Below are positions 22,101 through 30,628 of a DNA stretch of 64,000 nucleotides, in pieces. The translations under genes and the position numbers were made by a program. The notes under the pieces were generated by a model. That model was given only the letters and a program-made list of their open reading frames with translations. It did no database searches and was not told where the DNA came from. Origin of the DNA: Symsagittifera roscoffensis (lineage: Eukaryota; Xenacoelomorpha; Acoela; Convolutidae); the NCBI RefSeq assembly GCF_963678635.1, contig NC_087071.1:14080210-14144209 (forward strand), given 5' to 3'. How positions within the stretch are numbered: position 1 is the first letter of the stretch; every line of letters starts with the position of its first letter.

Positions 22101-22931
22101 TCTTGCTCATAGTTGTGAGTTAACTTCGAAGAAGTATTCCAAACCCTTTTTACTCAAATGTGGAGTATCTGTGAGGTGTTCCTACAACCAAGATGATTTA
22201 TTGTGTAAGAAAATCCGTGGTTTTTGTGTGGCGGACGAAAGAATAAAATCATCACCAAAACTCGAAAAACAAAAATAACTTGATTTATGGAAAACTGCAA
22301 GTCATATAATTTTTATATATGAAAAAAAATGCTTGTCGTAGAGTCTTTTACATTTTTCTTCATATATGAAATTGTACGAAAGTGTGTTATAAACATTTTG
22401 CCGTATATGAAAACTGTATGACAAGCATTTTTGGTCAACCCGCGACATTCGTTAAATTATAATTTTTTATACTTTAATTCTGTGTTCGAGTTTGTTCATT
22501 TTTCCGGAAAAAAAGATAGTCAAAAACAGAAAACTAGTATCCTGCTTCATCTTTTTTAACCAGAGATTTCTATAGATTTTTTTTATTTTTTAGACTTCAA
22601 GGTTGGGCCTGCTCCCCTTTACACCCTAACATTCGGCACAATGGTGGCAAAGAGTGAGAACATACGCAATACCACTGATAAATCACAAGGCTTTGATTAT
22701 CACAACGGAATGGCGTTTTCTACTTCTGACAGGGATCAGGACAGTGATGCGAGAAACTGTGCTGCAATGTTCGGAGGAGGTGGTTGGTGGTATAGAGGTT
22801 GTTTCAATATGAATTTGAACGGAAACAAATCCACTTCAGACAAAAATGATCAAGATCAAATGGCACATGACGATGGGAGTGGGTATAAAATGATGTCAGC
22901 AAGTGAGATGAAAATGGTCCGAGTGACCTGA
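936..22931 (+). CDS. EGF-repeat / fibrinogen-related domain protein, 3' part of gene (4 exons)
   Basis: Joined exons 936-1176, 20322-20577, 20705-20921 and 22594-22931 give 349 codons plus stop with compatible phases throughout. The product is the C-terminal part of a probably secreted extracellular protein. It has four EGF-like modules (the first lacks cysteine 1, which must lie upstream) followed by a fibrinogen C-terminal domain. Three sequence features support this: each EGF module shows the six-cysteine spacing and the GW(T/E)G..C signature, the FReD has IIQRR and FNRNFSEYEEGFG blocks, and a DRDQDSDARNC calcium-site block precedes GGWWYRGC and NLNGN. EGF plus FReD architecture occurs in tenascin-like and related lectin/ECM proteins; which orthologue this is cannot be decided from the C-terminus. 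The start codon and signal peptide are outside the window. Confidence 0.88.
1546..2229. mobile_element. Foldback MITE with about 260-bp TIRs, Tc1/mariner type
   Basis: The left arm (about 1546-1805) and right arm (about 1972-2229) are inverted copies, roughly 80% identical by eye, around a spacer of about 170 bp. Ends read CAGTGCTTATTTAAAATAAC on the left and, reverse-complemented, CAGTCCTGATTTAATTTAAC on the right. Each is immediately flanked by TA (1544-1545 and 2230-2231). CAGT termini plus a TA duplication are typical of the Tc1/mariner superfamily. No transposase is encoded, so it is non-autonomous. Confidence 0.8.
2272..2317. repeat. Near-perfect 21-bp hairpin, 4-base loop
   Basis: GATTTGATTGTAACAGCATAT is followed by the loop TGAA and then its reverse complement with a single mismatch. 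It lies 42 bases beyond the right end of the foldback MITE. The function is unknown; it may be a minimal foldback relic. Confidence 0.85.
2339..2534. repeat. Two tandem copies of a 98-bp unit
   Basis: AGTTTTTACCAG at 2339 recurs at 2437, and the following sequence (CCTATAAGCTTCTGAAAACA, GCCTGAACTCAAG, AACAAGCACTACG) repeats in the same order with few differences. It is non-coding intron sequence. Confidence 0.85.
2628..2968 (-). repeat. 3' LTR of element A
   Basis: This is a direct copy of 9660-10018. It is 18 bp shorter overall, mainly because it lacks a segment near the right end (ACTATAAACGATCTATGTG in the other copy). It has TG...CA ends and is preceded by target-site copy GTTCA. Confidence 0.92.
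2969..2986 (-). other. Polypurine tract of element A
   Basis: On the minus strand the bases before the 3' LTR read AAAAAAGAAGGGGGAA, a canonical polypurine tract for plus-strand DNA priming. Confidence 0.85.
3556..4566 (-). pseudogene. Pol C-terminal tail of element A
   Basis: This open frame is in phase with the integrase C-terminus and is separated from it by one in-frame TAG at 4564-4566. The first part resembles a post-integrase domain; the rest is low-complexity, basic and Ser/Thr/Pro-rich. Near its end is RRSTRTKTSALANKFGNP, matched by STRSSGLSKKPTRFFGNP at the same place in element C. Its function is not recognised. Confidence 0.7.
4567..6266 (-). pseudogene. Integrase of element A
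   Basis: The zinc-binding region shows HLTHPGQ and one Cys of the usual pair (NCKEGRAKG), so the final zinc ligand appears lost. The core shows LDFAGPL (first catalytic Asp) and RCDQAQGFG (second Asp); a frame break near 5277 follows, and GMVERL (catalytic Glu) is in the next frame. The enzyme would have inserted the cDNA into chromosomes but is broken here. Confidence 0.85.
6287..7156 (-). pseudogene. RNase H region of element A
   Basis: Fragments in several frames show the RNase H start (ETRIVCNASRDG, YASRFLNACESKYSVNELE) and end (FDIKHLSGSKMGLIDYTSRH). In between, the sequence is broken by stops and frameshifts. Segment 6289-6486 is a spacer with no recognised domain. Confidence 0.75.
7157..7980 (-). 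pseudogene. Reverse transcriptase of element A
   Basis: The N-terminal palm (GRSKNHKVHTK, PFISPIVIT) is in one frame and the rest (TGFYGLTDLPAEFQKAIDL) in another after a break near 7565-7740. The catalytic box reads FLDD at 7400-7411 instead of YxDD, an unusual first residue. The RT frame differs from the upstream Gag-PR frame; the shift is near 7970-7985. Confidence 0.85.
7981..9661 (-). CDS. Gag-protease ORF of element A
   Basis: This long open frame continues in phase into the LTR at 9728 and past the RT start to 7833; the likely Gag start is ATG at the LTR/PBS junction (9659-9661). A capsid-like region contains YLSLGNEGQ and AFWNRLEHLF. Two zinc motifs follow (8598-8705): an atypical CX2CX7HX3C and a standard CX2CX4HX4C. 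The retropepsin active site ADTG lies near 8334-8345 and its ILG-like motif (LGRNLLLQLG) near 8076-8110. The ATG frame is off by one from the main frame, with the switch at an A6C6 run (9626-9637). Confidence 0.85.
9642..9659 (-). other. Primer-binding site of element A
   Basis: On the minus strand TGGCGCAGCCAGCACTCA directly follows the CA end of the 5' LTR. Its first 14 bases are identical to the site in element C. TGG matches the CCA end of a tRNA; I do not assign which tRNA. Confidence 0.8.
9660..10018 (-). repeat. 5' LTR of element A
   Basis: This is the direct copy of 2628-2968, with TG...CA ends, followed by target-site copy GTTCA at 10019-10023. It should carry the element's promoter on the minus strand. 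Confidence 0.92.
10019..10710. other. Intron 1 segment without recognised gene
   Basis: It contains GTTGCGGAATCCGC (10066-10079) and GCACAGTTTGACCTCGTAAT (from 10096). Both recur near 39425 and 39600, in and beside the 20-bp foldback, so this looks like a deleted relative of that repeat. Otherwise nothing was recognised. Confidence 0.5.
10719..11119. mobile_element. hAT-type MITE with 8-bp target duplication
   Basis: The ends are CAGGGGCGGATCTAGGATT on the left and, reverse-complemented, CAGGAGCGGATTTAGGGG on the right. Exact 8-bp duplications CAACCAAC flank it (10711-10718 and 11120-11127). An 8-bp duplication with CAGGGGCGG ends fits the hAT superfamily. There is no transposase ORF. Confidence 0.85.
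11369..12332 (+). pseudogene. Gag remnant of element B
   Basis: The ATG at 11369 begins MSQSNVSNL, close to MGQSNNESN in the foldback gag at 25748. The end carries a zinc-knuckle pair, FKKGHLLVC then KCGRKEHFAKQC, matching the paired motif in element A. Multiple stops interrupt it. Confidence 0.7.
12333..12558 (+). pseudogene. Protease remnant of element B
   Basis: The frame ending at 12558 contains KVVFSDNN and IDSASLVSF, aligning with the ADTG block of element A. The active-site triad reads DSA instead of DTG/DSG, so catalysis would be lost. Confidence 0.55.
12960..13930 (+). pseudogene. RT remnant of element B, interrupted by gap
   Basis: Left of the gap, blocks such as VIVKRDGSVKVAF and AYNQFPLSSKASNRCNFS are visible. 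Right of it, GYYGLMNMSAEL corresponds to GFYGLTDLPAEF of element A, and PHIDD stands where the YxDD box belongs. Stops are present throughout. Confidence 0.7.
13470..13669. other. Assembly gap (200 N)
   Basis: This run of 200 N is probably an arbitrary-size scaffold gap. The RT sequence on both sides covers the same region (NRCNFSMVGGDITGSYRF before, RQCIFGLKGGNATRIYQF after), so the gap does not simply replace missing sequence of one copy. Confidence 0.95.
13931..15700 (+). pseudogene. RNase H and spacer remnants of element B
   Basis: Around 14260-14430, fragments such as FSLGAALE and EGWVVIACRF match the RNase H start. From 14680 to 15700 the sequence is A-rich with only short open frames and no recognised domain; by position it is the RNase H to integrase spacer. 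Confidence 0.5.
15701..16500 (+). pseudogene. Integrase remnant of element B
   Basis: AATRKDRNIKPIV, HLTHPGVKPM and CKNC match the integrase zinc region of element A. EIQVNFAEI and YILVVVDKWSQFPMAKVV match the core, with the first catalytic Asp replaced by Asn. The frame is broken several times. Confidence 0.75.
16501..18073 (+). pseudogene. Pol tail remnant of element B
   Basis: This is low-complexity, Lys/Glu/Gln-rich sequence by position equivalent to the C-terminal tail of element A. Near the end a 21-bp unit (AGAAACAAAACTTAAAAAAG plus G) is duplicated in tandem at 18040-18081. No domain is recognised. Confidence 0.45.
18074..18336 (+). repeat. PPT and probable 3' LTR of element B
   Basis: AAAAAAGGGGGAA (18074-18086) is a polypurine tract and is followed by TGTCATCAGGCCGC. 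That start resembles the LTR start of element C (TGTCATGAGGCGACC). The LTR end is not certain; CGTAACA ending at 18336 is the best candidate. Confidence 0.55.
18337..20321. other. Intron 1, 3' portion
   Basis: No exon was recognised. An open frame at 19615-19962 (115 codons, ATG start, Phe/Lys-rich) lacks any known domain or cysteine pattern and begins in a repeat shared with position 300, so I do not call it a gene. The intron ends with AATCTTTTCAG, a good acceptor. Confidence 0.5.
19133..19580. repeat. Two tandem copies of a 217-bp unit
   Basis: GAAACTTGCAATGA...ACAAGACAAGGTA at 19133 recurs at 19350. Both copies then share TTCAAATTGAAC, AAGAGCTAATT.AACAC and ATGC.CCA.CGCAT in order. A partial relative (GAAACTTGCTAATAAATCGG then AAGGCAAGGTA) occurs near 23470. 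Confidence 0.75.
20322..20577 (+). CDS. Exon: second half of EGF 3, EGF 4, start of FReD
   Basis: It completes EGF 3 (KCRCHEGWEGTFC), encodes EGF 4 (CSATGCGSGVCKF...CQCPSGYAGKKC) and then the FReD lead-in with cysteines at QC, IC and TC. The donor is GAG|GTAATT, phase 0. Confidence 0.92.
20578..20704 (+). other. Intron 2, 127 bp, GT-AG
   Basis: The donor GTAATT and acceptor TTTAG are both in phase 0. This short intron contrasts with the 19-kb neighbour. Confidence 0.88.
20705..20921 (+). CDS. Exon: first half of fibrinogen domain
   Basis: The acceptor is GATTTAG at 20704. It starts with KEGVIIQRRK (the conserved VIQRR strand) and continues with FNRNFSEYEEGFGDFCG and FWLGLQTMYNLT, as expected for a fibrinogen C-terminal domain. 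The donor is G|GTATGA, phase 1. The DGSV-type segment is altered (VFDIG). Confidence 0.92.
20922..22593 (+). other. Intron 3, about 1.7 kb, GT-AG
   Basis: The donor is GTATGA and the acceptor is TTTTTTAG after a T-rich tract. It contains the 10-bp repeat array described separately. A copy of CATATATGAAAATTGTATGA near 21782 also occurs near 22360 and 22401, and AAAAATGCTTGTC at 22327 is inverted at 22420, suggesting small inverted-repeat elements. Confidence 0.85.
21171..21240. repeat. Seven in-register 10-bp units, ATAATGGATT
   Basis: The units are ATAATGGATT, ATAACGGATT, ATAATGGATT, ATATTGGGTT, ATAAAAGGTT, ATAATGGATT and ATAAAAAATT, without any register slip. Scattered further copies of GGATTATAA occur from about 21110 to 21440. 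Confidence 0.95.
22594..22931 (+). CDS. Exon: second half of fibrinogen domain, stop
   Basis: It opens with FKVGPAPLYTLTFG (after a codon shared with the previous exon). It contains STSDRDQDSDARNCA, the calcium-binding and first-cysteine block, then GGWWYRGCFNMNLNGN with the partner cysteine. It ends KMVRVT and TGA. The terminal segment is hydrophilic and shorter in the binding-pocket loop than typical, so ligand binding is unclear. Confidence 0.93.
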
Positions 22932-23075
22932 TTAGAGCAATTTAGTTTATTGAAGGGAAATGAGAACTGGATAACATAATTCACTCGATTTCGCAAAATT
23001 GTTTTCATACTTATTAGACAAGTATTTTTCAGGAAAAATCAGCGTGTTGTTTTTCTACTCTGAGATGCAAACTGA

Positions 23076-23081
23076 AATAAA
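23076..23081 (+). other. Poly(A) signal AATAAA of the EGF/FReD gene
   Basis: AATAAA lies 145 bases after the stop codon, the usual distance for a 3' UTR signal. Confidence 0.65.
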
Positions 23082-25455
23082 TATTGCTTATGATAATTTT
23101 AAGCTTTAAAAAGGTTCTTTGTTCCGTATTGTGTTATCTATGCGTTTAAGCAGCTTGGTCGAGTCAAATAATTGTAAGTCAAGGAAGAATAAATTGATTA
23201 ATAGGTCATTCAGATATATATTTGATTTAAATCTGGGAAAAACCTTCTTTACAGGGAAAATAAAAACAACAAACTACAAACTACAACAAACTTTGACCAG
23301 TTTTGATTCAGATACAAGCAAAAAAAAAACCGAGCTAAACAGTTCGGCAATTGTTCTGCTTTGCTATCTCTGTTTGTTTTGAACTAGTATCTTAAAACAG
23401 AGCAACTCAGATTCTACATCTTTTAAAAAAATGTTCTATGAGTAAATGTGCCTTTTTTGCGGCAATTCATGAAACTTGCTAATAAATCGGAAGGCAAGGT
23501 ATTATAATGATTTCATTCAAATTAGAATTAATCAAGTTCTGTTTATATATTTCTTAATTGATGGTATTTTAAGTAGTGTACAGATTTATCCAAAAAATAT
23601 CATTACAATTGAAGCCCAATGCTAACAACTCTAGCACGAACAAATTTAGAATATTGTTTTTTTTCTACCAAATTTTTGCAAATTTTAAATTTTATAGGCA
23701 AAAAACTTGAAAAAAAATAAGATGAAGATGCAGAGGAAAAAAAGTCAAATTATTCCATTAAACAGTGTTTTCAATATTAGGATGCACTTCGATTATAAAC
23801 GTAAAAAAAGTAACTGCCTGCTGGCAATTTTTGTATAATTAACTCGATCTTCTTAATTTTTTTTGCTAGTTTTAAAAAAAGGAATCTCTGTACGGGAATT
23901 TTTTGCAAGTTTGTGTCAAATCTGATTTTGAATAATTTAAAAAAGCTGTTTGGAGAAAAAATTTCCATTTTTTTGAAATTCTTGTCAAAGGTGATTAGAA
24001 GAAAACATGTCAAAACTGAATTGAAATCTTTCGTTGTTTGAGTTGTTGTTTGAATAAGCCTCTAGTTGGTTGTTTTTTAGAAGCTTTAAATGTATCTAGC
24101 TAGCTTTAATCCCACATTTGCTTTTAAGTGACTTTAGTTTTCTTTTCGCTAGTCAGAAAAACCATACGTTTTGATTAATTTTTTTCGGCAACCAAAGCTT
24201 TTTCATTTGTCAAAGGCTAAATCTGAATGGTTAGAAAAAAATTTAGTAGATGAAATCACAATAACTTTGTAATACCTTTCAGGAATCCAATGCACATATT
24301 GGTTAAACTTATGAAAATCGGAAAATGAGAGTTAGTAAAAAGAGCTACACCATTTGAACATTTCAAAATGCAGCAATATACTGTACATATGTCTTTGGAG
24401 GTCAAAATTATTTTATATTCCGTATATTTGGGGGTTTGCATTTCAAACTTTTCGATCAACTTTTTTTTACTAAATGTTTTTTTTTGGTTTTGTATTGACA
24501 TAAATTTTTCAGCTTGAATGACTTCGATATATTACCTTGACTACCAAATGTATTGCAGATTTTACAGTATAAACACAAAAACTCAAAAAATTTTCAGGAG
24601 TGGGACTCAGAAAAAGGTGATGTCTATATTGAATGTTTTCAATAATCCAACATCTGGAAGTAACAAAATTTAAATCTATCGATGACACCCAATGAGACTA
24701 ACTTTACTCATGTCCAGGATACCTAATCTTTGCATATCTGTGTTATCGACCTATACTTATCTTCAGAACTTCAAAAAACCAACTATGATGAAAGCCGAAC
24801 CAAAAAGAAATTCTAACCAGTTTTCGTTGAAGCCCAGATTTTGTTTTACAATTGAGCTGATTTAATGACTCTTATAGCTCTTTTGGTCTTATAATCTTTT
24901 AGATGATTTTATTTCGCTCCTGGTATCCGGTTGACTTATTGCCCCGTCTTGATAAAGAGAAAAAAATAAAGGACTTTTCCGCGGCGAAACTTATATCTGT
25001 ATTCATACGATTATGACGAGATCGCTGATTTAGATAGCGAACTGTTCAACTCCCAGGTAGAAAAATTCATCTGCGGAAACAAAACTTGAAAACAAACTCG
25101 CTTTTTTTTCTCATTTCTATTTTCCACTTTGTTGCTAATCTTGTCACGTATAACCAAAGTTAACCCAGGCACAAACTCATATTTGCCGATTACCATTTAT
25201 AACACCTTATTTTGAGCAGTAATTATTGTACACTAAATGCTTGTAAATTCCCCAGAACAAAACCTTCATCCTACTTATTTTTCAAATACACAATTTGCGA
25301 GCTTTTTGCCTTTTAAGTGCTTACACTCATTCGATGATATAACCTTTGGTATTTGATAACATCTAACACTTTATGATGTCGAATTTTATAAAGAGTTCAG
25401 TTAAAATATTATCCATCCAATTTTAGAAATTTAGTGAGGAGTTGATATGTTTAAC
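23082..25455. other. Intergenic AT-rich sequence
   Basis: Only short open frames without recognisable domains or splice context. I see no RNA gene. It contains one partial copy of the 217-bp repeat family near 23470. Confidence 0.5.
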
Positions 25456-27088
25456 CTTGGTGCAGAAAAAAACTGTGCTCAAATTTTTTTACGTTTCTTT
25501 CCCTCGAAGGAGAGAAAAGGAACACTTAGCTAAATTTACTGCAGTTTAAAAGTTCTCCTGCTTTGAGGAATGACGTGATTCCACCTATGTATTTAGTCTA
25601 CATAGTTAAATTTTTAGTTTAATTGACTTAACTGGTCAATTATTTTTGACCTTGATACTTTCAGTCACTTTTTAGTGTTTTAGTTGTTTCCTTTTGTTTT
25701 ATAATTGTATATAAGTAGAGCTAGCTGTAACGAAGTACATTTTTATCATGGGGCAGTCGAACAACGAATCTAACGTGAGGAGAAAACCGTCATTATGGCA
25801 GAATCACACGATAGACTCACCAATTCCTTGAAAAGAGTGGAGCGATCTTTTTCCTTTAGCTATACTTGCAAAGGAAAACGTAGTTATCGAAAATCTACTG
25901 AATCCGATCAAAAGCCATTATCCAAATTCACCTGCACCGAGATCCGACGGAGAACAAATCAGAAAACAGAAGAAAATCACGACCAGAGAGCAATAAGCAA
26001 GAGAAGAAATGTTATGACGACGAAGAAGCGGCATCAATCAAAGCAGACATGAAACGATTTAACGGAATGAGAATCGAAGAAGCCGACAGTAAACTTTGCT
26101 CAATCCTCTATCTAGCCCTCGGAAACGAAGGGAAAATGATATTGTGACAGAAAATTACATGAGTAAAACTGCTTCAAAGAATTTTGGGACAGCCTAGTAT
26201 CGGCATTCGTGAGAAAAACAAAGTTCACATATGAAAGGTGCAAAATTCTAAATAGAAGGCAACGCGAAAGAGAGTCATTGGAGCAATTATAGGACGTTTC
26301 AGCCAAAATGGCAAAAAATGTGACATATCCGCCGGAGAGGACGAGTGTATGAGCAATATGAAAAACTCAGACATACAGGGAAAACTACTGACGGAAACGG
26401 TACTACTTCTGCAGACGCTAAAAGTTGCGTTGATAGACAAAAAGGGGATATCCAAGCATTTCAGATGACTAATATTTTTAAATCTAACGGATCATCCGTA
26501 CATAACTCGTATAATCATTTTAACACCAAAAGAGAACCAACTCTGAATACCGAACGAAACACCACCTATATGAAATGTGGCTGTAAATTCTCTAAAGGAC
26601 ATCTTGCAGTTTGTCCGACGAAGGACACAACTTTACATCCTGTAAAAAAAGCCATTTTCCCTTCCTTTCCGCTTAGATAGAGGATTGAGTGAAGTTTCTT
26701 GTCGACTTATTCGACTCTCATTTCGTATCTGCTTTGGTCGATGCCGCTTCTTCGTCGTTATAACGCTTCTCTTTTTTTTTGCATAATCCTCTCTAGCCGT
26801 GCTTTTCACTGGTTTTCCGTTTGGTTCTCCGTCGGATCTCGAATGGAGGTGGATGTGGATGGTGTCTTTCGATCGGATTTAGTAGATTTTCAATATCTAC
26901 GTTTTCCTTCGCTTGTATAGCTAATGAAAAAAAATTGCTTAACTAAGTAGACTAAATATATAGGTGGAATCACATCATTCCCCAAAGCAGGAAAAATTTT
27001 AAATTTCCGTTAAAACAGCAAAATGCTTCTTTTTTTCTCCTTCGAGGGAAAGGAAAGTAAAAACATCACAGTATTTTTCTGCACCAAG
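25456..27088. repeat. Inverted-repeat gag remnant (hairpin-forming)
   Basis: The outer arms 25456-25609 and 26939-27088 are inverted copies (CTTGGTGCAGAAAA against TTTTCTGCACCAAG; GAATGACGTGATTCCACCTA against TAGGTGGAATCACATCATTC). The inner arms 25856-26131 and 26659-26923 are inverted copies of a Ty3/gypsy gag segment, about 78-80% identical by eye. The right arm lacks the left-arm segment 25610-25855, which includes the gag start codon. The loop (26132-26658) holds more gag, including the zinc-knuckle region. Confidence 0.88.
25748..26680 (+). pseudogene. Gag fragment of the A/B/C Ty3/gypsy lineage
   Basis: It starts with MGQSNNESN, like element B Gag, after a TATA-like TATATAAG about 40 bases upstream. 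LYLALGNEGK aligns with YLSLGNEGQ of element A and FWDSLVSAF with FWNRLEHLF. The end shows a damaged zinc motif, MKCGCKFSKGHLAVC. Several stops are present and no pol follows. Confidence 0.7.
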
Positions 27089-27741
27089 ATTCATTGGGAA
27101 ATTAACTAATTAATTTTGCAGCTTCAAACCCAATTTTTAAAAAAAAATTTTATCGAGGCGGTGCAAGAAGCCAACAGGATTCCAGGTGCGAAATAAATTG
27201 ACCGCTCACCCCCACGACCCTTACCTTAATCCGCCCCTGTGTCTAAAGGAAAATATTGATTCAAAAAACTCAAATTTCACCTATATTTTATCCAGCACAA
27301 TTTTTGATGCCGAGACCCGGGAACAGCAGACAGAGACGCTCAGAGTAAACACAGTAGTTGGGAAGGTAATCAACGCGAACTCAACGACTCATTCAAATAC
27401 CGCAGCGCCAGTATATCAACCCTAAAACGGTCAAGTACTCTACTAATTGAATAATCAAATAAGTGTATAGGGAGTTTCTCTAGAATAAGAGCAGGGGCGA
27501 AAGAAGACGATTTCAAGAAGCAGTTAGGAGGATGTCCCCTTTGATCAGGTTTTACACCAAAACAAGCAGATAGACAGTTGTCTGGAAGCATGTGTTAGTT
27601 GAGCGCCAGGATGGTGATAGTATGCAGTGGACTTTGAAGATGAAGCAAGCCGTTCGAACTGCCACAGGCTTCAGTCGTCAGTCCTTGGGCTAATCTAGAT
27701 GTTTAGTTCTGTTTGCTGCTTTTCTTTAAAAGTTTAGTGGC
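27089..27741. other. Spacer with possible hAT-type MITE end
   Basis: At 27220-27239, CCTTAATCCGCCCCTG is the reverse complement of the CAGGGGCGGAT end of the MITE at 10719, so a truncated relative may end here. Its left end was not found. The rest of the stretch shows nothing recognisable. Confidence 0.4.
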
Positions 27742-28083
27742 TGAGAGTTCCCTCAGTTGGTGTAGGGAGAACTTGTTTATACAATTCGAATACTGAATTA
27801 AAAATGATCTATAAATAGATATAATAGAATAATGAATACAGAGTTAATGTTTCCAGATTGAATAAAGATTGTATAGATTCACATGATTGTTTGCAACTAG
27901 ATTTCACACATCAGGCTTTCGCAACTGGCTGTTTCACATTCTCAAGTGACAAACGATTAGGCTGGTGAGATTTGTCCTTGAGTCAAATTACTGCACTGTA
28001 ATGAGTAGATATTCAGACATAGTTATATAAGATATACATAAGTAAATAGAATAGAGTGAGGTACCGAAGGTCGCCTCATGACA
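27742..28083 (-). repeat. 3' LTR of element C
   Basis: The 342-bp LTR has TG...CA ends. In element orientation it starts TGTCATGAGGCGACC. It is preceded in that orientation by TTTTCTTCAAGAGGATGAAA, a purine-rich tract. Confidence 0.85.
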
Positions 28084-28990
28084 TTTCATCCTCTTGAAGA
28101 AAATTCATCACAGTAGAAATTTTTGGCATGTATAAAGTAGAATGATGAGGAAGGCACTATTGCACTTGTTGATAAATTGGCCCAAGCAAACCAGAAAGCA
28201 AGATAGAACAAAGTTTTATGTAACTTTTGAGTTTGAAGATTATTCTCATGTTCGTCGATTCTGATTCTCTTAAACGGAGTAGTTTGTTCTTTAGTCCCCG
28301 GGAAAGGCAATTGAGATCCAATTGGGGTGAATGGTGTAGTAAGCGTCTGTTCTGGGACTGTTGGTTGTGGCGAAGGTTCGACAGGTACGGATTCCGTAAT
28401 GCTCTTAACCGAATGGCGAAGAGGATTGCCGAAAAACCTCGTCGGTTTCTTTGACAGTCCGGAAGATCGGGTGGAGTAACTCTTGGCTTGAGCAGCATGA
28501 TCGCTAACCTCCGCATGATCTGTAGACGCCGGGCCCTGAACTGCAACTTGTGGATCGTCCCCTGAAGTCTGTGGCTTTAGTTGAGTGGACGAATCATGAG
28601 GCGTTGCTAAAACTGCTGTGGATGACATCGAAGCGGAGTTTGTCGGCGGTTGCACAATCGGAATTATTGGTGCAACATCCGCAGGAGCCAATCTTGTAGG
28701 CGCAGAAACGGGTGCCTCCATCAACTCAAGCTGTGGTCCAGTGATTAACGAGTCCTCACTTGACGACTCTGCCGTCAGATCAATCACTTTGCTCTTAGAA
28801 AGTTCGCTGATTTGCCTCTAAACTGGAGAAATAGATGGCTGAGATTAAAGTCGAGGAGCAATTCGTCTTTGTAATCTTTCTCCCACCGTTCCAGCCGTAG
28901 CTGAAAACTTAGGGTGGTTAGAATTATATCTGAATGATTTTTCCGATAGACTTTTCCTTTGTCAGTAAAGTAAGTATGGTCCATAACACG
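28084..28990 (-). pseudogene. Pol tail and integrase C-terminus of element C
   Basis: The open frame 28086-28787 is Ser/Thr/Pro-rich and contains STRSSGLSKKPTRFFGNP, the counterpart of the FGNP motif in element A. The last 45 residues read into the PPT and are hydrophobic and aromatic. Upstream, 28784-28984 carries VMDHTYFTDKGKVY-like residues of the post-integrase region. Frames are interrupted. Confidence 0.65.
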
Positions 28991-29977
28991 AGTAATTTTG
29001 ACTCTAGCTAGCTTGAATAGAGGATTTCTCGATTTTTGATCAAGAACTTCTCGAAAAATTTTGACTCTTAGAGAATCTTGCAGAACTAGTTTTTCTAATT
29101 TACGTGTTTTTCTAATTTACGTTTCTAATTTACTTCGAGTCTTTTTGGCCTCGAAGAGGACGACACGTTCATTCGCTGGAAATGCGAGAGTTCTGGTACT
29201 GACGCGTCTCGAACGTTGTCATAAAAACGCAGTGTACCCTTTGTGATCCCCGATTTCAGCGAGTTTGCAATGTCACTATTACGAGCTGCCAATTAGCGGA
29301 GAAGCTCTTGTCCCTGATGCGGAGGCACATTCCGTTTCCACTGCTTCCAGATGTTAGCCGCCTTTGCAAGGTTCTCCAGGGCCATGTATGGTTGAATGTT
29401 CGCTACACGATTGCCCACACCAAAAAGTGGCTTGAGTTTCAGGGGATGTCCGGACTGAGCGACGCTCCTCTGGGTACAACTTTAGCTCTATCGCGGCTGT
29501 AGTCTTGACTCGATCGCAACTCCGGTGTTAGGAGGTTTCTCTCCAGTCCTTGCGCTGAAATAGGAGAATGTACAACCTTATCACGCGCTGTCCAAAACTC
29601 AGTGTTAGGCTTTCTCACATAATAACGTAGCACGTTTTGTTTTCCGAATATCTTCGATGATTTGTTGTAAAGTCGCCTTCAACTTTTAAAAGTTAGGATC
29701 TAATTTTTCTGTTCCCAACTTTCATTTAATGGTCTGAATCGGCCTCTCCACCAGCCCACAACTCCGATTATCCCCCACCGCTGTGAGGATATGTTTCATA
29801 CCTCTACTTTCGCAAAATTCTTTAACAACATCAGAGTTGAACCCAGATCCGTGATCTGTCCTAATGCTTTCCGGTATACCATGATTACGAATATACGATC
29901 GTAAAAATTTGACTTTTTTGCACTTGTTGTCTTAGTTAACATCACCGAAGGATACTTAGACAAACGATCTATTGCGA
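28991..29977 (-). pseudogene. Integrase core remnant of element C
   Basis: Adjacent to the intact N-terminal part, minus-strand frames give IYILVAIDRLSKYPSV, the integrase core strand, then degenerate sequence with stops. Positions about 29090-29132 carry three tandem copies of TTTCTAATTTACG. Confidence 0.6.
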
Positions 29978-30628
29978 CTAGAATGTAGATTTCCCCTTCT
30001 TACAATCTATTAACGGACCCGCAAAACCAAAATGTGAGTCTTGATTCGGAGCTGACAACGGTGGTAACGGCTGAGCAGAGTTATAAGTGGTTGAAGTTTT
30101 GATGTTCTTACCAAATAAGGTACAATCCGGGCACTTTTCACAGACGGTAACGATCTGACGATTGAGGTATGGCCACCATATGTATTCCGAGGTGTCTATC
30201 ATAGCCGCCTGTCCAGGATGCGAACGGTGAAGTCGAATCAGAATGGCACTCCGTAGTTCCTCGGGTATAGCCAACGTGTTGTCTATCAGGACACAATTGT
30301 TCACCACCGCCGCCTTTGTCAAGAATTGGGCCATGTATGCCCGCAATTTGTTGAAGGATTGTACAACCTTGTTAATGATCGCTGTCCTCATTGGTCGGAG
30401 GAGTGGATCTTCCCCTGTCAGCTCTCCCAGCAGGTCAACATCAAACAACCCTGATAGTCCAACCACTTTCTTTTTGTCCGGAGTGACCAGCGGTTTGCGG
30501 TTATTGATGGCATTAACTTCCATTCTGAGTGTATCCCTCTGTCTGGCCTGTTTCGTCTGCCTCTGTCTCCGGCACCTGTCTAGAAACTGAGCAAGGGCCT
30601 TCCGTGTAGACTGTCCCCGAGCGACCAC
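29978..30628 (-). pseudogene. Integrase N-terminal part of element C
   Basis: This 216-codon frame has an intact zinc-binding region, HRSHPGQ then CEKCPDC. The first catalytic motif reads HFGFAGPL where element A has LDFAGPL, so the first catalytic Asp appears replaced and the enzyme would be inactive. Confidence 0.85.

Noticed and set aside
22096..22278. Cys-containing ORF in intron 3 as an alternative exon
   Set aside because: The FReD continues in phase from 20921 to 22594, and the ORF does not fit fibrinogen or EGF patterns.
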